Shown here: one piece after another, positions 11,827-23,288 of the stretch
How positions within the stretch are numbered: position 1 is the first letter of the stretch
Layout of the letters: every line of letters starts with the position of its first letter
Origin: Penicillium oxalicum
Lineage: Eukaryota; Ascomycota; Eurotiomycetes; Eurotiales; Aspergillaceae
NCBI RefSeq assembly: GCF_001723175.1
Contig: NC_064653.1
Location: 930,001 to 994,000, forward strand
DNA length: 64,000 bases
Reading direction: 5' to 3'
The notes under the pieces: model-generated
Seen by the model: the letters and a program-made list of their open reading frames with translations, nothing else
Database searches by the model: none
What the model was told of the DNA's origin: nothing
Made by a program: the position numbers and the translations under genes

Positions 11827-12661
11827 TTTTGTAAACAGGAAGGGAAAGTCTCGCTCGGGGAGCAAGACTTTCGACTCAGAGCGCTGGAAAACAAATAGTA
11901 GCCCAAGTGCGTACCGGGTACTTATGTGAGACAGGACCGGGCCTGAATCCGGAGCAAGAAGCGTCAATTAGAGTTGGAGGAAGGTGACTTTTAAAAGAGA
12001 ACCTCAGCGCTATACAGAGCCGCGGAGGAGGGGGGGGATTTAATTCAAGAGGAAGAGCAGAGGGGTAAAGAGAGATAAAGAGATAGCTTGCTGGAACGGT
12101 GCGGGATCATCGACGTAAGAGGAGGACCCTCTTGTGCCCGTCAGCTGCCCGGGCTGTGCATGACTAATCGACGTGTCGTCCACTGGCACTGACTCCAGCA
12201 GCCCGCCCGGCGGCGATGGATGGACATTGCGGAGTTCATCGCCCGAGCAGCCAGTTGGGTCGACGATGGACACGAGACTCTTCCCTTTGCACGGCTGGCG
12301 AATCCATGCTCGACACGGCTGTCATTAAACCCCTGACTTCATATTCTTGACTCCAATGATCAAGAATGACAAGTGTGCAATTCGGAGCTTGTTGAAAGCT
12401 TGAAGATTTCTTCCCTTGTTTCAAGGCGGGCGTCCGGACCTGGATGCATCAATTGACTACACACACGCGCCGGAGCCTGTGCCACCCCATATCCTCCTCT
12501 CATGTGCCGATTTGAGCTTCTAGGACGTGGCTTGTTATATTGGCAGAGACAAAAAATCCAGCGACGTCAAAAAAGCACCGCTGGGTAAACCATAATCCTG
12601 ATTCAAGAGCTGAAGCCGTGGAGACTAACAAGCACACCCATAGCAGAGTCCCAAAGCCAAC
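11827..12661. promoter_or_regulatory. divergent promoter region uba1 / GCP4
   Basis: This region lies between two divergent housekeeping genes. A pyrimidine-rich stretch on the minus strand around 12040-12110 is a plausible uba1 transcription start zone, and a G8 run occurs near 12030. No further gene is supported. Confidence 0.45.
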
Positions 12662-14995
12662 ATGCTCCACGAGATCCTCCTCTCCCTGTCCGGCCAGCCA
12701 TCGCCCCTCTTCACCAAAGGCCACGGGAGCGACGCGCTGGCTGAAGACGATCTTCCCCTTCTTGCGCCTCCGGAGAAAGCCCTCCTTCGATCGATCGCCC
12801 ATCTGAGCCAATTGCACGCGCAATTACGAGAGCATTGCTCTGAAATTTCCTCCTCCCATCGCTCGGTGATCTGCCGCTCGGTGGTTACTGCTATTAGCAC
12901 CAATCAATTGGGCAGATTTCAGAAGAAGGTCCTTGAGGTGGAGAAAGCAATCCTGGCCGAGGACAGCGAGTATGTTGGTGGATACGGCATTGTCCCGCTG
13001 TCTACGATAGTGGCAGAGTTTGTGCCCTGGACTCGCCGTATGGAGTGGCTTTGGGAAATCGTGACATTCATGCAGCCGCGAGGTGAACCCGGAGAATTAT
13101 TACAAGGCTGCACGGGCGCGGCACTTATCGATCACCTGCGCGCCGAGTGTCGAACTGGGTACCTCGATATCCAAGAGATAGCTGTGCAGCTTACGGCAGC
13201 AGCAGAGATGGCGTGGATGAGGCAATTGTCGACGTGGCTATTATGTGGCAATATACCAGCGTTTAGCAGAGGGGATTTTTTCATCGGTGAGGACATTGAT
13301 TCCGAAGATGGCGAGATTGCATTCAGTCTCCACATGGAGTTGGTTCCCAAGTTTGTCTCTGCACAGACAGCTGGGTCTATCCTTTTTATAGGGAAATCGC
13401 TCAATCGTGTCCGCACGAAGAAACAGCCGTTGAAGGACGTCTCTACTGCACCGGTGACCCTCTACCGGGAACACATCGATAAACTCGCCGGACTCAAGTC
13501 ACCCATCTCATCAACCCAGCTTTCCACCGCCGTGGACTCCATCCGCCTTTCCCTGTCACAATCAACACTGTCCAAATTGCTCCCCCTACCCAAGATTCTG
13601 GAAATGCTTACTTTATTGCAAGATTTCCTTTTACTAGGGAGGGGAGAGTTTGCTGTTGCGCTAGTTTCTCAAGCGGACTCACGGATTGAGGAGAACCGGC
13701 GGCGCAGCGCACTTGCTCGGGCCCAGTCTGGAGGTCCCATGGGGCTTCCGATCAAAGAAAGTGATGTCAGCAGTGTGCTTTCTCAGGCGTGGGCAGAGTT
13801 GTTCTCCCTTCAAAAGGTCGAGGATCCGGCCGATGAGGAGCTTGAGCTTGCGCGAGAGCTTCTTCGCCTTTCTGTCAATGACCGCACTGTCCGCCCTATG
13901 ACCCCGTCACGGAGCTCAGCCGTGATTCACGAAATTTCCGGTGTTTCCTTTGAGGATGTCCTCTTCCCCATACCTACCACGCTGACTGCTCAGGTGCAAG
14001 CGCCCCTTGACCTATTTCTTTCGAGCTCCGACATTGCTGTCTATTCCAAGATCCACGCCTATCTTTTGGGCATCCGTCGCGCGCAGTTCCGGCTGAGCAA
14101 CCTGTGGAAAGAAACGTCGCTCCGGAGAAATCATCCTTCTCCATGGGGCCCGCCCCGCAGCAACAGCGCTTTTGGTCAAAACAAACTCCGAGAGAGACGA
14201 GCGAGAGACAATGCGCGGACGCGATTGATGCGTTCCATGTGGGCCACCGCCAGTGCGGGTCTTTTTGTACTGTCGGAGCTGGGAGGTTTCTTTCAAGGAG
14301 AAGTAATCCAGGAATCATGGCAGCATTTGCGGAAATGGATCGAGGGATCGGATGTTTCGAAAAGCCCTGCCTCTGCTTCTCGACCCGGCACTGCATCTAC
14401 ATCCAACGATCAGCATCAGTCCCGTGCAAGCTCTCCCGCTCGCATGACTGATCGATCAGCGTCTGCAGCCGGGGCGCCATCGATGGGTCGTCATGATCCC
14501 GAAGCGCTGACTGTGGCTCACCGACGCCACCTCTCCACTCTGGTCCGATCCTTGTTCTTAAATGACCGAGCGTTCACGGGGGTGCTGCGCAGCCTGATCG
14601 CCAGTATAGACCGCTTTGTCGCGCTTGTTATCAGATTGGAAACTGTTCAGCGAAACATGGACCTTGAGACGGACGAGGGAGTTGTGGAATCTCTCGTGGA
14701 TTACGTGCAAGAGGAGCGTGAAGTCTGGGAAGATCTGCGCAGAGTCTGCAATGATGTGAATGTTGGCATGGAAGATCTCGTTGCCAGCCTTCGAAACATA
14801 GACGATCATCGCTCGGGTGAGAACATCGGCCTCGCTTGGGTGGGATCTCGAACGGACGAGAGCTCCACCCCTGGGTTTCGCCACTACGTCCCTCGCCAAC
14901 CAGCAGGTGTTGACCGCTTGTTGATGAAGCTGGATTTTGGCAGCCTTCGGGGCTCCACGAATCTGGCTGCCGTCGATCTCCTTGAATTCGAATGA
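12662..14995 (+). CDS. Gamma-tubulin complex component, GCP4-type (Spc97/Spc98 family)
   Basis: One uninterrupted 777-aa frame starting MLHEILLSLSGQPSPLF, which matches the usual GCP4-type start (M-H-E-I/L-L-L-xLSG-xP). The Spc97/Spc98 family shares long helical N- and C-terminal GRIP domains. Here the grip1-like part runs to about residue 330, with VPWTRRMEWLWEIV and GNIPAFSRGDFFI. The C-terminal part has WATASAGLFVLSELGGFFQGEVIQESW and a late helical segment RHLSTLVRSLFL. Family role: a component of the gamma-tubulin ring complex that nucleates microtubules at spindle pole bodies. The tail ends DFGSLRGSTNLAAVDLLEFE. Low-complexity Ser/Ala-rich sequence (residues about 565-610) separates conserved blocks. 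Lack of introns is unusual among its neighbours but not rare for this gene. GCP4 rather than GCP5/6 is inferred from length and N-terminus. Confidence 0.88.
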   Translation: MLHEILLSLSGQPSPLFTKGHGSDALAEDDLPLLAPPEKALLRSIAHLSQLHAQLREHCSEISSSHRSVICRSVVTAISTNQLGRFQKKVLEVEKAILAEDSEYVGGYGIVPLSTIVAEFVPWTRRMEWLWEIVTFMQPRGEPGELLQGCTGAALIDHLRAECRTGYLDIQEIAVQLTAAAEMAWMRQLSTWLLCGNIPAFSRGDFFIGEDIDSEDGEIAFSLHMELVPKFVSAQTAGSILFIGKSLNRVRTKKQPLKDVSTAPVTLYREHIDKLAGLKSPISSTQLSTAVDSIRLSLSQSTLSKLLPLPKILEMLTLLQDFLLLGRGEFAVALVSQADSRIEENRRRSALARAQSGGPMGLPIKESDVSSVLSQAWAELFSLQKVEDPADEELELARELLRLSVNDRTVRPMTPSRSSAVIHEISGVSFEDVLFPIPTTLTAQVQAPLDLFLSSSDIAVYSKIHAYLLGIRRAQFRLSNLWKETSLRRNHPSPWGPPRSNSAFGQNKLRERRARDNARTRLMRSMWATASAGLFVLSELGGFFQGEVIQESWQHLRKWIEGSDVSKSPASASRPGTASTSNDQHQSRASSPARMTDRSASAAGAPSMGRHDPEALTVAHRRHLSTLVRSLFLNDRAFTGVLRSLIASIDRFVALVIRLETVQRNMDLETDEGVVESLVDYVQEEREVWEDLRRVCNDVNVGMEDLVASLRNIDDHRSGENIGLAWVGSRTDESSTPGFRHYVPRQPAGVDRLLMKLDFGSLRGSTNLAAVDLLEFE

Positions 14996-17397
14996 AGAAG
15001 AGGACGAACACAAAGTTAGAGGAGACCTGCGATTGCGGGGGGTTAACCACGGCGAGGTCCTCCGCGGCAAGCCAAACTACGACTATCAACTCAAACAAAC
15101 GACCTCCAGATCGAAATAGATTCACCCTGATCAAAGACCGTTTCCCATTTGTCCAACAAGCGTAGCAAAAGAATTGTCCATCCCATGGGGCTTCCGATGC
15201 GATTGGCTTTTGGGGGCCACCCACGGGTCGAAAAACGGGAGGAGTCGTATGTTTCTAGACGCTCGTCGGCCGTGCTTCAATTCGGTCTCGCCCGCCGCAC
15301 AGCAACTGTTGCGTGAGAAGGCGCCACCTCGTGTCCGCAGGCATGAGCGGTGGTTTAAGGACTGATCGCATACTGCTCTGTGTACCTGCAGCCCGGAATC
15401 GACCAACCCCCCCCCGTTCTTGCTTCCAATCTACCTCGGCACAGGCATTGACTTGACGAAAGACTTCTGTGTAATTATAATGCCTAGGCGACATTTCCAC
15501 CCTCTCGTCTCGCGTGAGGGTAAACAAGATTCTAGACCGAGAGATAGTCGTGTCCATCTACAGCATGGGTTGTGGCTTAAAGTCAAACCTTGTAACTTGG
15601 GGTTTCGCATCATAGCCGGTGGCGGAAGCCAACGGGGGGCCGTGGGGATCTGGGGTAAAAAGTAGGACTCCGGCTTGGACTACGTATCACTCCTTTTGGG
15701 TGCCTTCGTCTGGCTCGGTTCTTCCGAGTGGGACAGCCGTGGCACGGCCTGATCCTCGATCAAAACCAAGCATGCGATGTCCAGAGACTCTAGACTATGT
15801 TGGTGTGATGCTCTCACTTCGATGGTCGGAAATTGACCCTATCTATGACTGATCAACGGACGCTCTCTCACCTGAGATAATCGATGCACGGACTACACGC
15901 CGAGGGAATCTGCTTTTGCAGTAGCACTTGGCATTCAATTTTTTTTTTTTGAAAAGAGAAAAAGAAAGAAATTCTGGTCTCACGACAAGCAGCCCAGAAT
16001 AGAAGCGCGACGATGTAGCACCATAGGTGGAAAGACTCTAGACTGTTCAACCCCCCAAAAAAGCTGTCAACTGACCATCCTTGTTCCACGGTACAGCAGC
16101 CCACCAACGCTCTGGAATCTGCCCCGTCTGGTCGTTAAGTGGAAACTGTCGTGCGATGGCTCAGCAGCAGCCTCATCTGTGTCCATACCATTTCCCTGAA
16201 AGTCTCCTGGGGATGGGGAATGGGGAATTCTCCATGTCATACGAACAAAGATGTGAACTGTTGGTCTGCGTCATCGCGACTGGGGAGATGAGATGGCCCA
16301 CGGAGCTCGACGAGTTGGCAGTTGCCCGAAGACCCAGAAAACAAGAGACACGCATGCTGTATTCCCAAAGACCCATCTCGTCCAGCTGAGATATCGTGCT
16401 CCGTACAGTAGGAAGATGACCCGACCATTGGGATGTCCACGATGGTATGTTCCGGTTGGCTGGGCCGCATATCCTCGTCGATCAACGCATCATCTCGACG
16501 AGCTCGCTATGTGTGAAACCCCGCCACACGGCGACGACTCCCCCCTTCGTCAAAATTCTCTAGTCGTGCCCTCGGAGTTACGACAATTTGCAACAGATAC
16601 AAGAAATAGTTTATGAACTGAGGGCAGAACCGGTCCATACAGGCTCCAGGGGTAGTCGGCAGTGCTGTGGGTGGTCGTGGCGTAGCGTTTTTCGGCATTC
16701 CCGGGGGCTATCGGGGGATGTTGACGCGGCGCTCATGGACGGATGACCGTTTTCGACAATCGACCAAAATACCCAACGCTCAACAGGACAGGACAGCATC
16801 CTTGCTCTCTTCAAAGTACGGATCTAGATCGAGCTCAGTCATGCAATCCGTTTGATCTGCTCCACAATTGTAGCAGATTTTGGTCTTCCTGTCTTTGCCT
16901 GCTTGGTCTAGAGACTGCGGAGACGGTCGCCGCGGGAGATCTCCAGTATAGCTCGAGCTACAGTGGCAAATGCCATACCAAGGTCATCCATGGATGATGC
17001 TCCAGGCTGGATCGTGACTGACCAAAAGATCAAAACGAAATTTGGTACTTCCCCGCGATCAGGTCATCTGCACTATCGTCCTGGCTCTCGGCGCCTATGT
17101 GATGATGTATATCATTTTGACGTCTAGGGAAGTAGTCTGTAATGCCAAGTTCTTGCCTCGGCATCGTCGCACCTATTAAAGATATTTCGCTTGTGGCTCT
17201 TTAATCGAAAAAAAAAAATGTCCATACAGATCTAATCTCTCCATGAAGTCAATTTATCGAGCATCTGGCTTTGTTTGCGAGTAGCCAGGACTCTGGATGT
17301 CTTCTGTCTCATCAATCTCGCCGATAGATTCCAGTCTGGCAGTTTTGAATTCTAATTAGCCCACCCGCAAGGCCATCACCTCCGTATACTAGCCAAA
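14996..17397. other. 2.4-kb gene-free region
   Basis: No coding exon with supportable content was found on either strand. The region has scattered homopolymers (C9 near 15408; T11 near 15941) and is open to hold the SDR promoter or noncoding transcripts. Frames here (107 codons or fewer) overlap in several phases and look random. Confidence 0.45.
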
Positions 17398-18537
17398 ATG
17401 CCGTCAATTCTTCCCCGAACTTACAGATCACTGAGCTATATCCGACCTCTACGTCGAATGTGGGCTGCTAGATCAAACCGCAGCTTTGACTCCCCGACCA
17501 CCAGCAAGAGCTTCACTTCTACCAGCGGCACCTTTGATCCATCAAACACCCACGATCTCTCTGAGAACCACGATCACATTCAGTCTAGTCTCCCCCTCAA
17601 AAATATCTTACGCAATGCAAGACGGTTCCACGATTTCGACATGGAAGGCCGTGTCTATGCAATTACCGGCGGTGGCCGGGGTCTGGGTCTCTCAATGGGC
17701 GAGGCATTGACCGAGGCTGGCGCAAAAGGTAACGTTCATTGCATTCGAACCGCGCTCCTTCTACCCCCATCATTTGACCATTTGACTCTCCTTTTCCCAC
17801 TCTCCGTGTGCAAAATGGAAGCCCAAATAGATTCAGCTGACCAGTTTCGCAACACAGTGTATGCCCTCGACCGGCTGGAAAGTCCACACCCGGACTTCTT
17901 AAAAGCCAAAGAGAAGGCAGAAAAAGAGTACGACAGCGCGATGGAATACATCCGAATCGACGTCCGCGACAACACCCAAGTCCAAAATACATTTGCCGCA
18001 ATTGCAGCGCAAGAGAAGCGCCTAGACGGACTTGTCGCCGCCGCAGGAATCAATCACCTTCAGTCTGCCCTGGATCATTCCCAACAAGCTTTGAACGACG
18101 TTCTCTCTATCAATTACACCGGCGTCTTCAACTCGGCCACCGCTGCGGCTCGTCAAATGTTCAATTATCAGAAAAAGGGGTCCATTCTTCTGGTGGCCTC
18201 GATGAGTGGTCTCATCGCCAACAAGGGCATGACATCCCCCGTGTATAATTCTTCCAAGGCTGCCGTCATTCAGCTGGCTCGTTCGTTGGCGATGGAGTGG
18301 GGCCGGTACGGGGTTCGAGTGAATAGTCTTTGTCCGGGACATATTCTCACGCCGATGGTTGAAGATGTTTTTCGCAAGAATCCCGGGGCCAGAGCGATTT
18401 GGGAGGCGGAGAATATGTTGGGTCGATTGGCGATGCCGGAAGAGTTTCGAGGCGCGGCGATGTTCTGTCTTTCAGATGCCAGTAGCTTCATGACGGGAAG
18501 TACTCTTGTGATTGACGGGGGACACACAGCCTGGTAA
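17398..18537 (+). CDS. Short-chain dehydrogenase/reductase, probable polyol/sugar type with mitochondrial presequence
   Basis: Two exons, 17398-17728 and 17858-18537, giving 336 aa. Cofactor motif TGGGRGLG is at residues 90-97, followed by a conserved-position Asp (VYALDRLE) after the second beta strand. The usual NNAG motif is AAAG. Catalytic Ser is in VASMSG and the YxxxK pair in YNSSKAA. The end TGSTLVIDGGHTAW is typical of the Sou2/D-arabinitol or sorbose reductase-like subgroup. The first 80 residues precede the fold, and the first 30 (RTYRSL...RPLRRMWAARSNR) are basic and amphipathic like a mitochondrial targeting sequence. Family role: NAD(P)(H)-dependent oxidation or reduction of small polyols or ketoses; the exact substrate cannot be read from sequence. 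A second ATG at residue 82 (MEGRVYAIT) would give a cytosolic core enzyme. Confidence 0.88.
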   Translation: MPSILPRTYRSLSYIRPLRRMWAARSNRSFDSPTTSKSFTSTSGTFDPSNTHDLSENHDHIQSSLPLKNILRNARRFHDFDMEGRVYAITGGGRGLGLSMGEALTEAGAKGNVHCIRTALLLPPSFDHLTLLFPLSVCKMEAQIDSADQFRNTVYALDRLESPHPDFLKAKEKAEKEYDSAMEYIRIDVRDNTQVQNTFAAIAAQEKRLDGLVAAAGINHLQSALDHSQQALNDVLSINYTGVFNSATAAARQMFNYQKKGSILLVASMSGLIANKGMTSPVYNSSKAAVIQLARSLAMEWGRYGVRVNSLCPGHILTPMVEDVFRKNPGARAIWEAENMLGRLAMPEEFRGAAMFCLSDASSFMTGSTLVIDGGHTAW

Positions 18538-19285
18538 AAGCAACAAAAGACAAAAAGAAGCCATGTTTGTCTCATCCTCGTGGTCATATTTGATGAGATC
18601 TTTTCCGCCTCATTTTTTTTTTCCTTTTCAAATTGTCATGTACATAATACTGGGTGTTGACGAACGCCTCCCGAAAGAAGGCTATCACTGGAGTTTTCGA
18701 GTGTGAGCTGGAGCTCGTCGGCGATTCTGTGCAAGCTTCCTCCATTTTCTCACTATTCTTTTCGGCCGCTCGAGATAATTAATACTGATTTTTCTTTTTG
18801 GTTACCTCACTACATAGAGTACGTATTTGCTTACAAAGTGTGCAAACCTCTCAGTACTGAAATCGATCACACAGGGCAGTTGAGGTGCTCTGATGAATCC
18901 GGATCCTGACAACCGGGTTCGAAATCAAACGGGTGAAGATCAGGAACTTTACCTTTCTAGTCCTATCCAGGGAGACCGGAATGACATACCCCTAAGACAG
19001 GACCAGAATTTCCAAGAACAACCCGAGAAATAGCAGTGCATTAGATACTAGCAATTTCTATCGGTCAAAATCGACTAATGGTCCCGATACCAGACTCGCT
19101 TGATAGCGGAAGATGGAAATAGGCTTCCCATTTACATGTCTTCTCCCCCTCGCAAGGCCAACACATGAATGCTCCCGAAATGCTGCGCTAGAAAATCAAT
19201 GGACATGAAGCACGCAGGATTCCCAAAATCTCACCATGCATATTGTAAAGATGATGAAAAGATGGAAAAAAAGAAAGAGGAAAAA
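18538..19285. other. convergent intergenic region
   Basis: This is the 3' flank of the SDR gene (+) and of the MFS gene (-). I see no gene. Short T- and A-runs only. Confidence 0.5.
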
Positions 19286-21205
19286 TCAGGTGATATATAC
19301 GAGTCCACGGTCACTGCTCCGATGCTCAAGGTTCTCTCTCCAATCGTCGTCACCCATAAGCCCGTCTTGCTCGTCACCATGTTGAGGCCGACCAGTGCGG
19401 TTCACTGCTTGATACATGACATTTGTTGCCCTACGATTGGCCCGCTGTAAGATGACCCGCAGGCAAATAGCAAGAAAGGCGACGAGCACCATGAAAAAAG
19501 AGCAGGTAGCCATGCCGCGAATATACCAAGGACCATCAGTTTCAGGATACAGCCGGGTGCCCAGAAGAGGCCCACACTGACCGATGATGTTCAGGATGGC
19601 AATGCTGGCGCCCTTGCCCTCCTTTTCGATCCGATTGTCCATCGCCCAGGTGATGATCAAAGTGATGGCTGAGAAGAAGCCGGCAGTCGCGGGGTACACA
19701 CAGACGTATCGTATAAATGTGTGTACCGACGGAGAAATATGGGCGTGGAAGTAACCCGTTGCGGCAATAGCAAGGTATGCGAAAGCAGAAATCAGAGCAT
19801 GAGCTATGAGATAGGTGCTTCGGGTGCGGGAACGGTCCGAGGCCCATGCTGTGATGAGAACAACCAAAAACGCAACTAGATAGGGCGGCGCCGAGAGAGC
19901 CTGCGCGCTCAGAGCCGAGAATCCCATACTGGTGATGTGTCAGTGATATATGGAAACATCATTTTGGTGAGAGTGGTACCCACTCTTTTATAATGGTCGG
20001 CATAAACACTGGCATCGAGCTAAAGGCAACGTTACAGCTAAAAAACATAGCCTGGGACGAAAAGTCAGACTGGGGGTTTCCCTGAGAGAAAGTCATGGTT
20101 CAGACTCACAGCTGCCATGTAGGCTTTGGGATCAGCAAGGGTCTTGACGACCTCCCTCCACTGAAAGCGTTGCACGGAGGCCTGTTTAAATTCAGAACGG
20201 CCGTCTTCCATTCGAAGGCGAGCCACCACTCTTTGGCGGCGAGTAAGGAACCGAGCACGGCCTGGTGAATCTGGAATGACGATCCAGGCGAATACAGCAA
20301 CAATGACACTGGGAAATCCTTCAACGAGGAATAGAGCACGCCATGGAGAGATGGGACCATTCTTGCTACTCTTGACGATCAGCCAAGCGAGACTGCTCGC
20401 AAAGGAGCTTGCCAACGGAGCCGCGGAGATGAAGAGCCCATTCCTAAACGCTAGTTCGTCACGCCGGTAGAAAAGTGACAGGTAAAATGGAACACCTGGG
20501 CCAAACGCTGCTTCAGTGATGCCGAGCAGTGCGCGCAAAGTCACGAGTCCCACAAAAGAAGTTGCGAGAGACTGGAACGAAGCCACCAGCCCCCAGCTAA
20601 ACACACACAAGGAGATGTAGATGTGCGGAGGCACGACACGGTACATCAGAGTCATCCATTCAAAGAGAATGTATGTGATATAGAACGCAGTCAGTAGCCA
20701 TTCATACTGGCTAGACGAAAGACCCAGATCGTCTTGCAGCCCTGCAATCTTGGCATTTCCGATATCTATATGTGTTCATTAATCTTTTTGAGCTCCCCTG
20801 CGCTAGCATTAAACAAGAAAACTTACTCGAACGGTCTAGAAATGCCAGCAAATATAGCAGAGCCAGGAATGGGACTAGCTTGCGATCAAATTTCCTCACT
20901 ACTTGCTTTTCTTCTTCGGCAGTGAATCGCGGCCGAGAAGGCGTCTTCACGCTTTTGCTGTCAAATTCATCTGCGGAATCAAACAAATCGCAATCTTCTT
21001 CAGTGGGCCCTGATTGACCCGTGCCCACTTCTTCGTCAAAATTAGTTTGAAGCCGCAGAGCCCTAGCCGGTGATGCTTGCGGGTTTGACATGGAGTATTC
21101 CTCGTCTGAGTAGTTTGATTCAGGTGTAAAGCGTGGACTTGACGAGCCAGAGTCGCGGGAAGACGTGTTCCCCGCAGCCGACGGGGCCAAATGAGTATCG
21201 GCCAT
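19286..21205 (-). CDS. MFS transporter, anion:cation symporter (Dal5/Tna1-like) family
   Basis: Four exons: 21205-20827, 20765-20110, 20051-19984 and 19928-19286, giving 581 aa. A long hydrophilic N-terminus (about 110 residues, Ser/Asp-rich) precedes transmembrane segment 1 (LVPFLALLYLLAFLDR). The NIGNAKIAGLQDDLGLSSSQYEW signature of the anion:cation symporter group follows, with TM helices across exons 2-4 consistent with twelve. The 68-bp third exon codes AMFFSCNVAFSSMPVFMPTI. Family role: proton-driven uptake of organic anions such as allantoate, nicotinate or other carboxylates at the plasma membrane; the substrate is unknown here. The intron after TM1 splits the codon for the Asn of NIGNAK, a frequent site in fungal members. 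Confidence 0.88.
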
Positions 21206-21721
21206 TACCAGTAGTTAAGAGATGGGCTTTACGCTGACCATAGACATGGAAGCTGCTGTTTGCTATAGAGATTCGTAGCAACGCATTTGGAGAGATCTCA
21301 GCCCCTTCTTTAATCGTTGCATCGAACCTTGAATGCTTTTGTTGCAGATGACCTGATCGGCGGACCTGTTGGATTAGGTAAACAAAGGCACGTGGGAATG
21401 CTCGAATAGGGTTAAGCGGCCACTTGAGATGCCGAGTTTAATGTATACACATGAGCAAGCTGACCATGGACACGGGACTCTACAACCACGGGAATAGTGA
21501 ATTGATTGGATCTGGGAGACTCATGGGACATCTTGCACTTCCAGAATTTACTAATCTCGCTGAAGTTCACTTGATCTTCCTGGCCAGGTCAATACGACCG
21601 TTGCTTTCCAGATAGCCGCTCATCCTCACTTGCGATCTGAGCGATCATCGTCATCACTGCCACCCATCTCGTCACATTTGAACATTATCCAAGCTCACAT
21701 GACTGGAAATATGGGATGGCT
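21206..21721. other. intergenic, upstream of MFS gene
   Basis: These 516 bp lie between the MFS start codon and the 3' end of the next minus-strand gene. No gene or named motif is supported. Confidence 0.45.
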
Positions 21722-22701
21722 TCAATGGTTCTTCCTCTGGCCCTCCCCACTGCGTTTGTTATCACGAAAATGGCGATGGACAGAGCGCTCGTGCCAGTCA
21801 TTGCCGCCGTCACGCCCGGGACGATACGAATCGCGAGGACGATAAAACCGGGGCTTGTAGGGTTCAGAGCGCGGGCGCTTGGGAAGTCGGCTAACAGGAC
21901 GTGTATCTTCTTCCTCGGGGAGCTCGAAGATACGCTTGCGTCCACCAGCTAGATGCTCGGCATGGTTTGAGCTCATGTCTACCATTTTCTCAATCTCTGG
22001 GAACAGTGGGTGAGACTGAAGCTTGTTCTGCACTATGTGGCGATGAACATTCTCGGCGGAGTCGCGAAGAAAGCAGACATTCTTGAACTTGTCAGTCCAC
22101 TTGGTGGAAACACCCGTCTTGTTCGCATCGGCAAAATAAGTCTCTGCTTTGGCCTCTTGGTAAACCTTAATGAGTTTATCCAGGGCAGAATCGACGGGAC
22201 CCAAAGCAGCACGGGGAGAAGCTCGATCAGTGTCCGTGGAACAGTTGACAATGCCTAGATGAGAGAGACCACAATAATCAGACCTTGAGAGTAGAGAGAT
22301 GTATCGATTGAGCAGATTGGAATCCCACCTCTTTCCATGAGCTCCTGGACGTGCAAGTGAGCCAGGACAATCTGCTTTTTCTCCAGGTATGACCGAGCAG
22401 ATTTAGTCATCAGATACTCCTCAAGGAAAAATTCCAGGAGGGCAACGTTCTTGAGCTGATCACCGTGGTTCCAAAGCTCGATGAGGGCTCGGTCAAAGAC
22501 GGAGATTTCACCGCGTCGAGGGTCGGAGGAGCGTTCAGCTGAAATGAACTGGCAGTGGCGCCGGATCAAGTTGACCAGTGTCCGTGCCTTCTTCTCATCC
22601 TCGAGGATTTCCTTGAGGACCTGGCCGGGGATGGGGTCCAAAGTCCATTCTTTCACAAGCTCTTTGACCCGCACAGGGAAGGACAAGTTGGTAGTGGACA
22701 T
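21722..22701 (-). CDS. Uncharacterised protein with helical N-domain and Arg-rich tail
   Basis: Two exons, 22701-22329 and 22254-21722, giving 301 aa. I do not recognise the family. The first 200 residues are rich in helix-forming Leu, Glu and Lys (VRVKELVKEWTL, LIELWNHGDQLKNVALLEFFLEEYL, LEKKQIVLAHLHVQELMERG). The last 85 residues are basic and Arg/Pro/Tyr-rich (RLPKRPRSEPYKPRFYRPRD and onward), with GGRKRIF and PKRPR as possible nuclear signals. The helical-plus-RP/RD-tail layout recalls RNA-processing or transcription cofactors, but this is inference. The intron junction G|GC ATT GTC keeps the frame, and no retained-intron frame is open. Confidence 0.8.
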
Positions 22702-23288
22702 TTTGATAACAAAATATCACGAGCAAGTTCTCAAAAAGGGTCTCAAGGTGCTGTGGGACCAATCCTGGATGGGTTGATTATGAGAGAAACAAAGGGATGA
22801 TATCAAGAGGATGGGGTGAGGGGAAAATCATGCAAGCGAGACTGGAAAGAGATGGCTATGAGAGTGAAGAGTGAGATCACTTAACACAAGCTGAGGGTTC
22901 AAGGCGAAGTGCGGGAAGCTGAGGCAGAAGAGCTTCGCAAACAGTGTCAAGTCGCGTGAAGGTGTTGTTTGCTTTTCGAATCCTTGTCAACAACGACTGG
23001 AAACTGCGAGAACAAATGGAAAATTTGCGTCAAGAATCACATGGCAAGAGAGTATGTAGTGGAAACTGGAGAATCTTATGGTGTACTCTGCAGTACTCAA
23101 AACAGCCTGCTTAGGCTATTCATATCTTCACCTCGTAAGGTGCCTAGCGGAGCTGTAGCATGGTAGCCTGAAAAAGAAGAGAAAAATCATTCGAAGTAAT
23201 CAAACGCTATCTGATGACTCTTTCAGTCGACTTCATCATTGATGCATTATCGGAAGTGGGGTATCAAGTTGCTCATTCAAAGATTGAC
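22702..23288. other. intergenic region
   Basis: This contains the upstream region of the 301-aa gene and the 3' flank of the GILT-like gene. One open frame at 22969-23166 shows no gene features. Confidence 0.45.
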
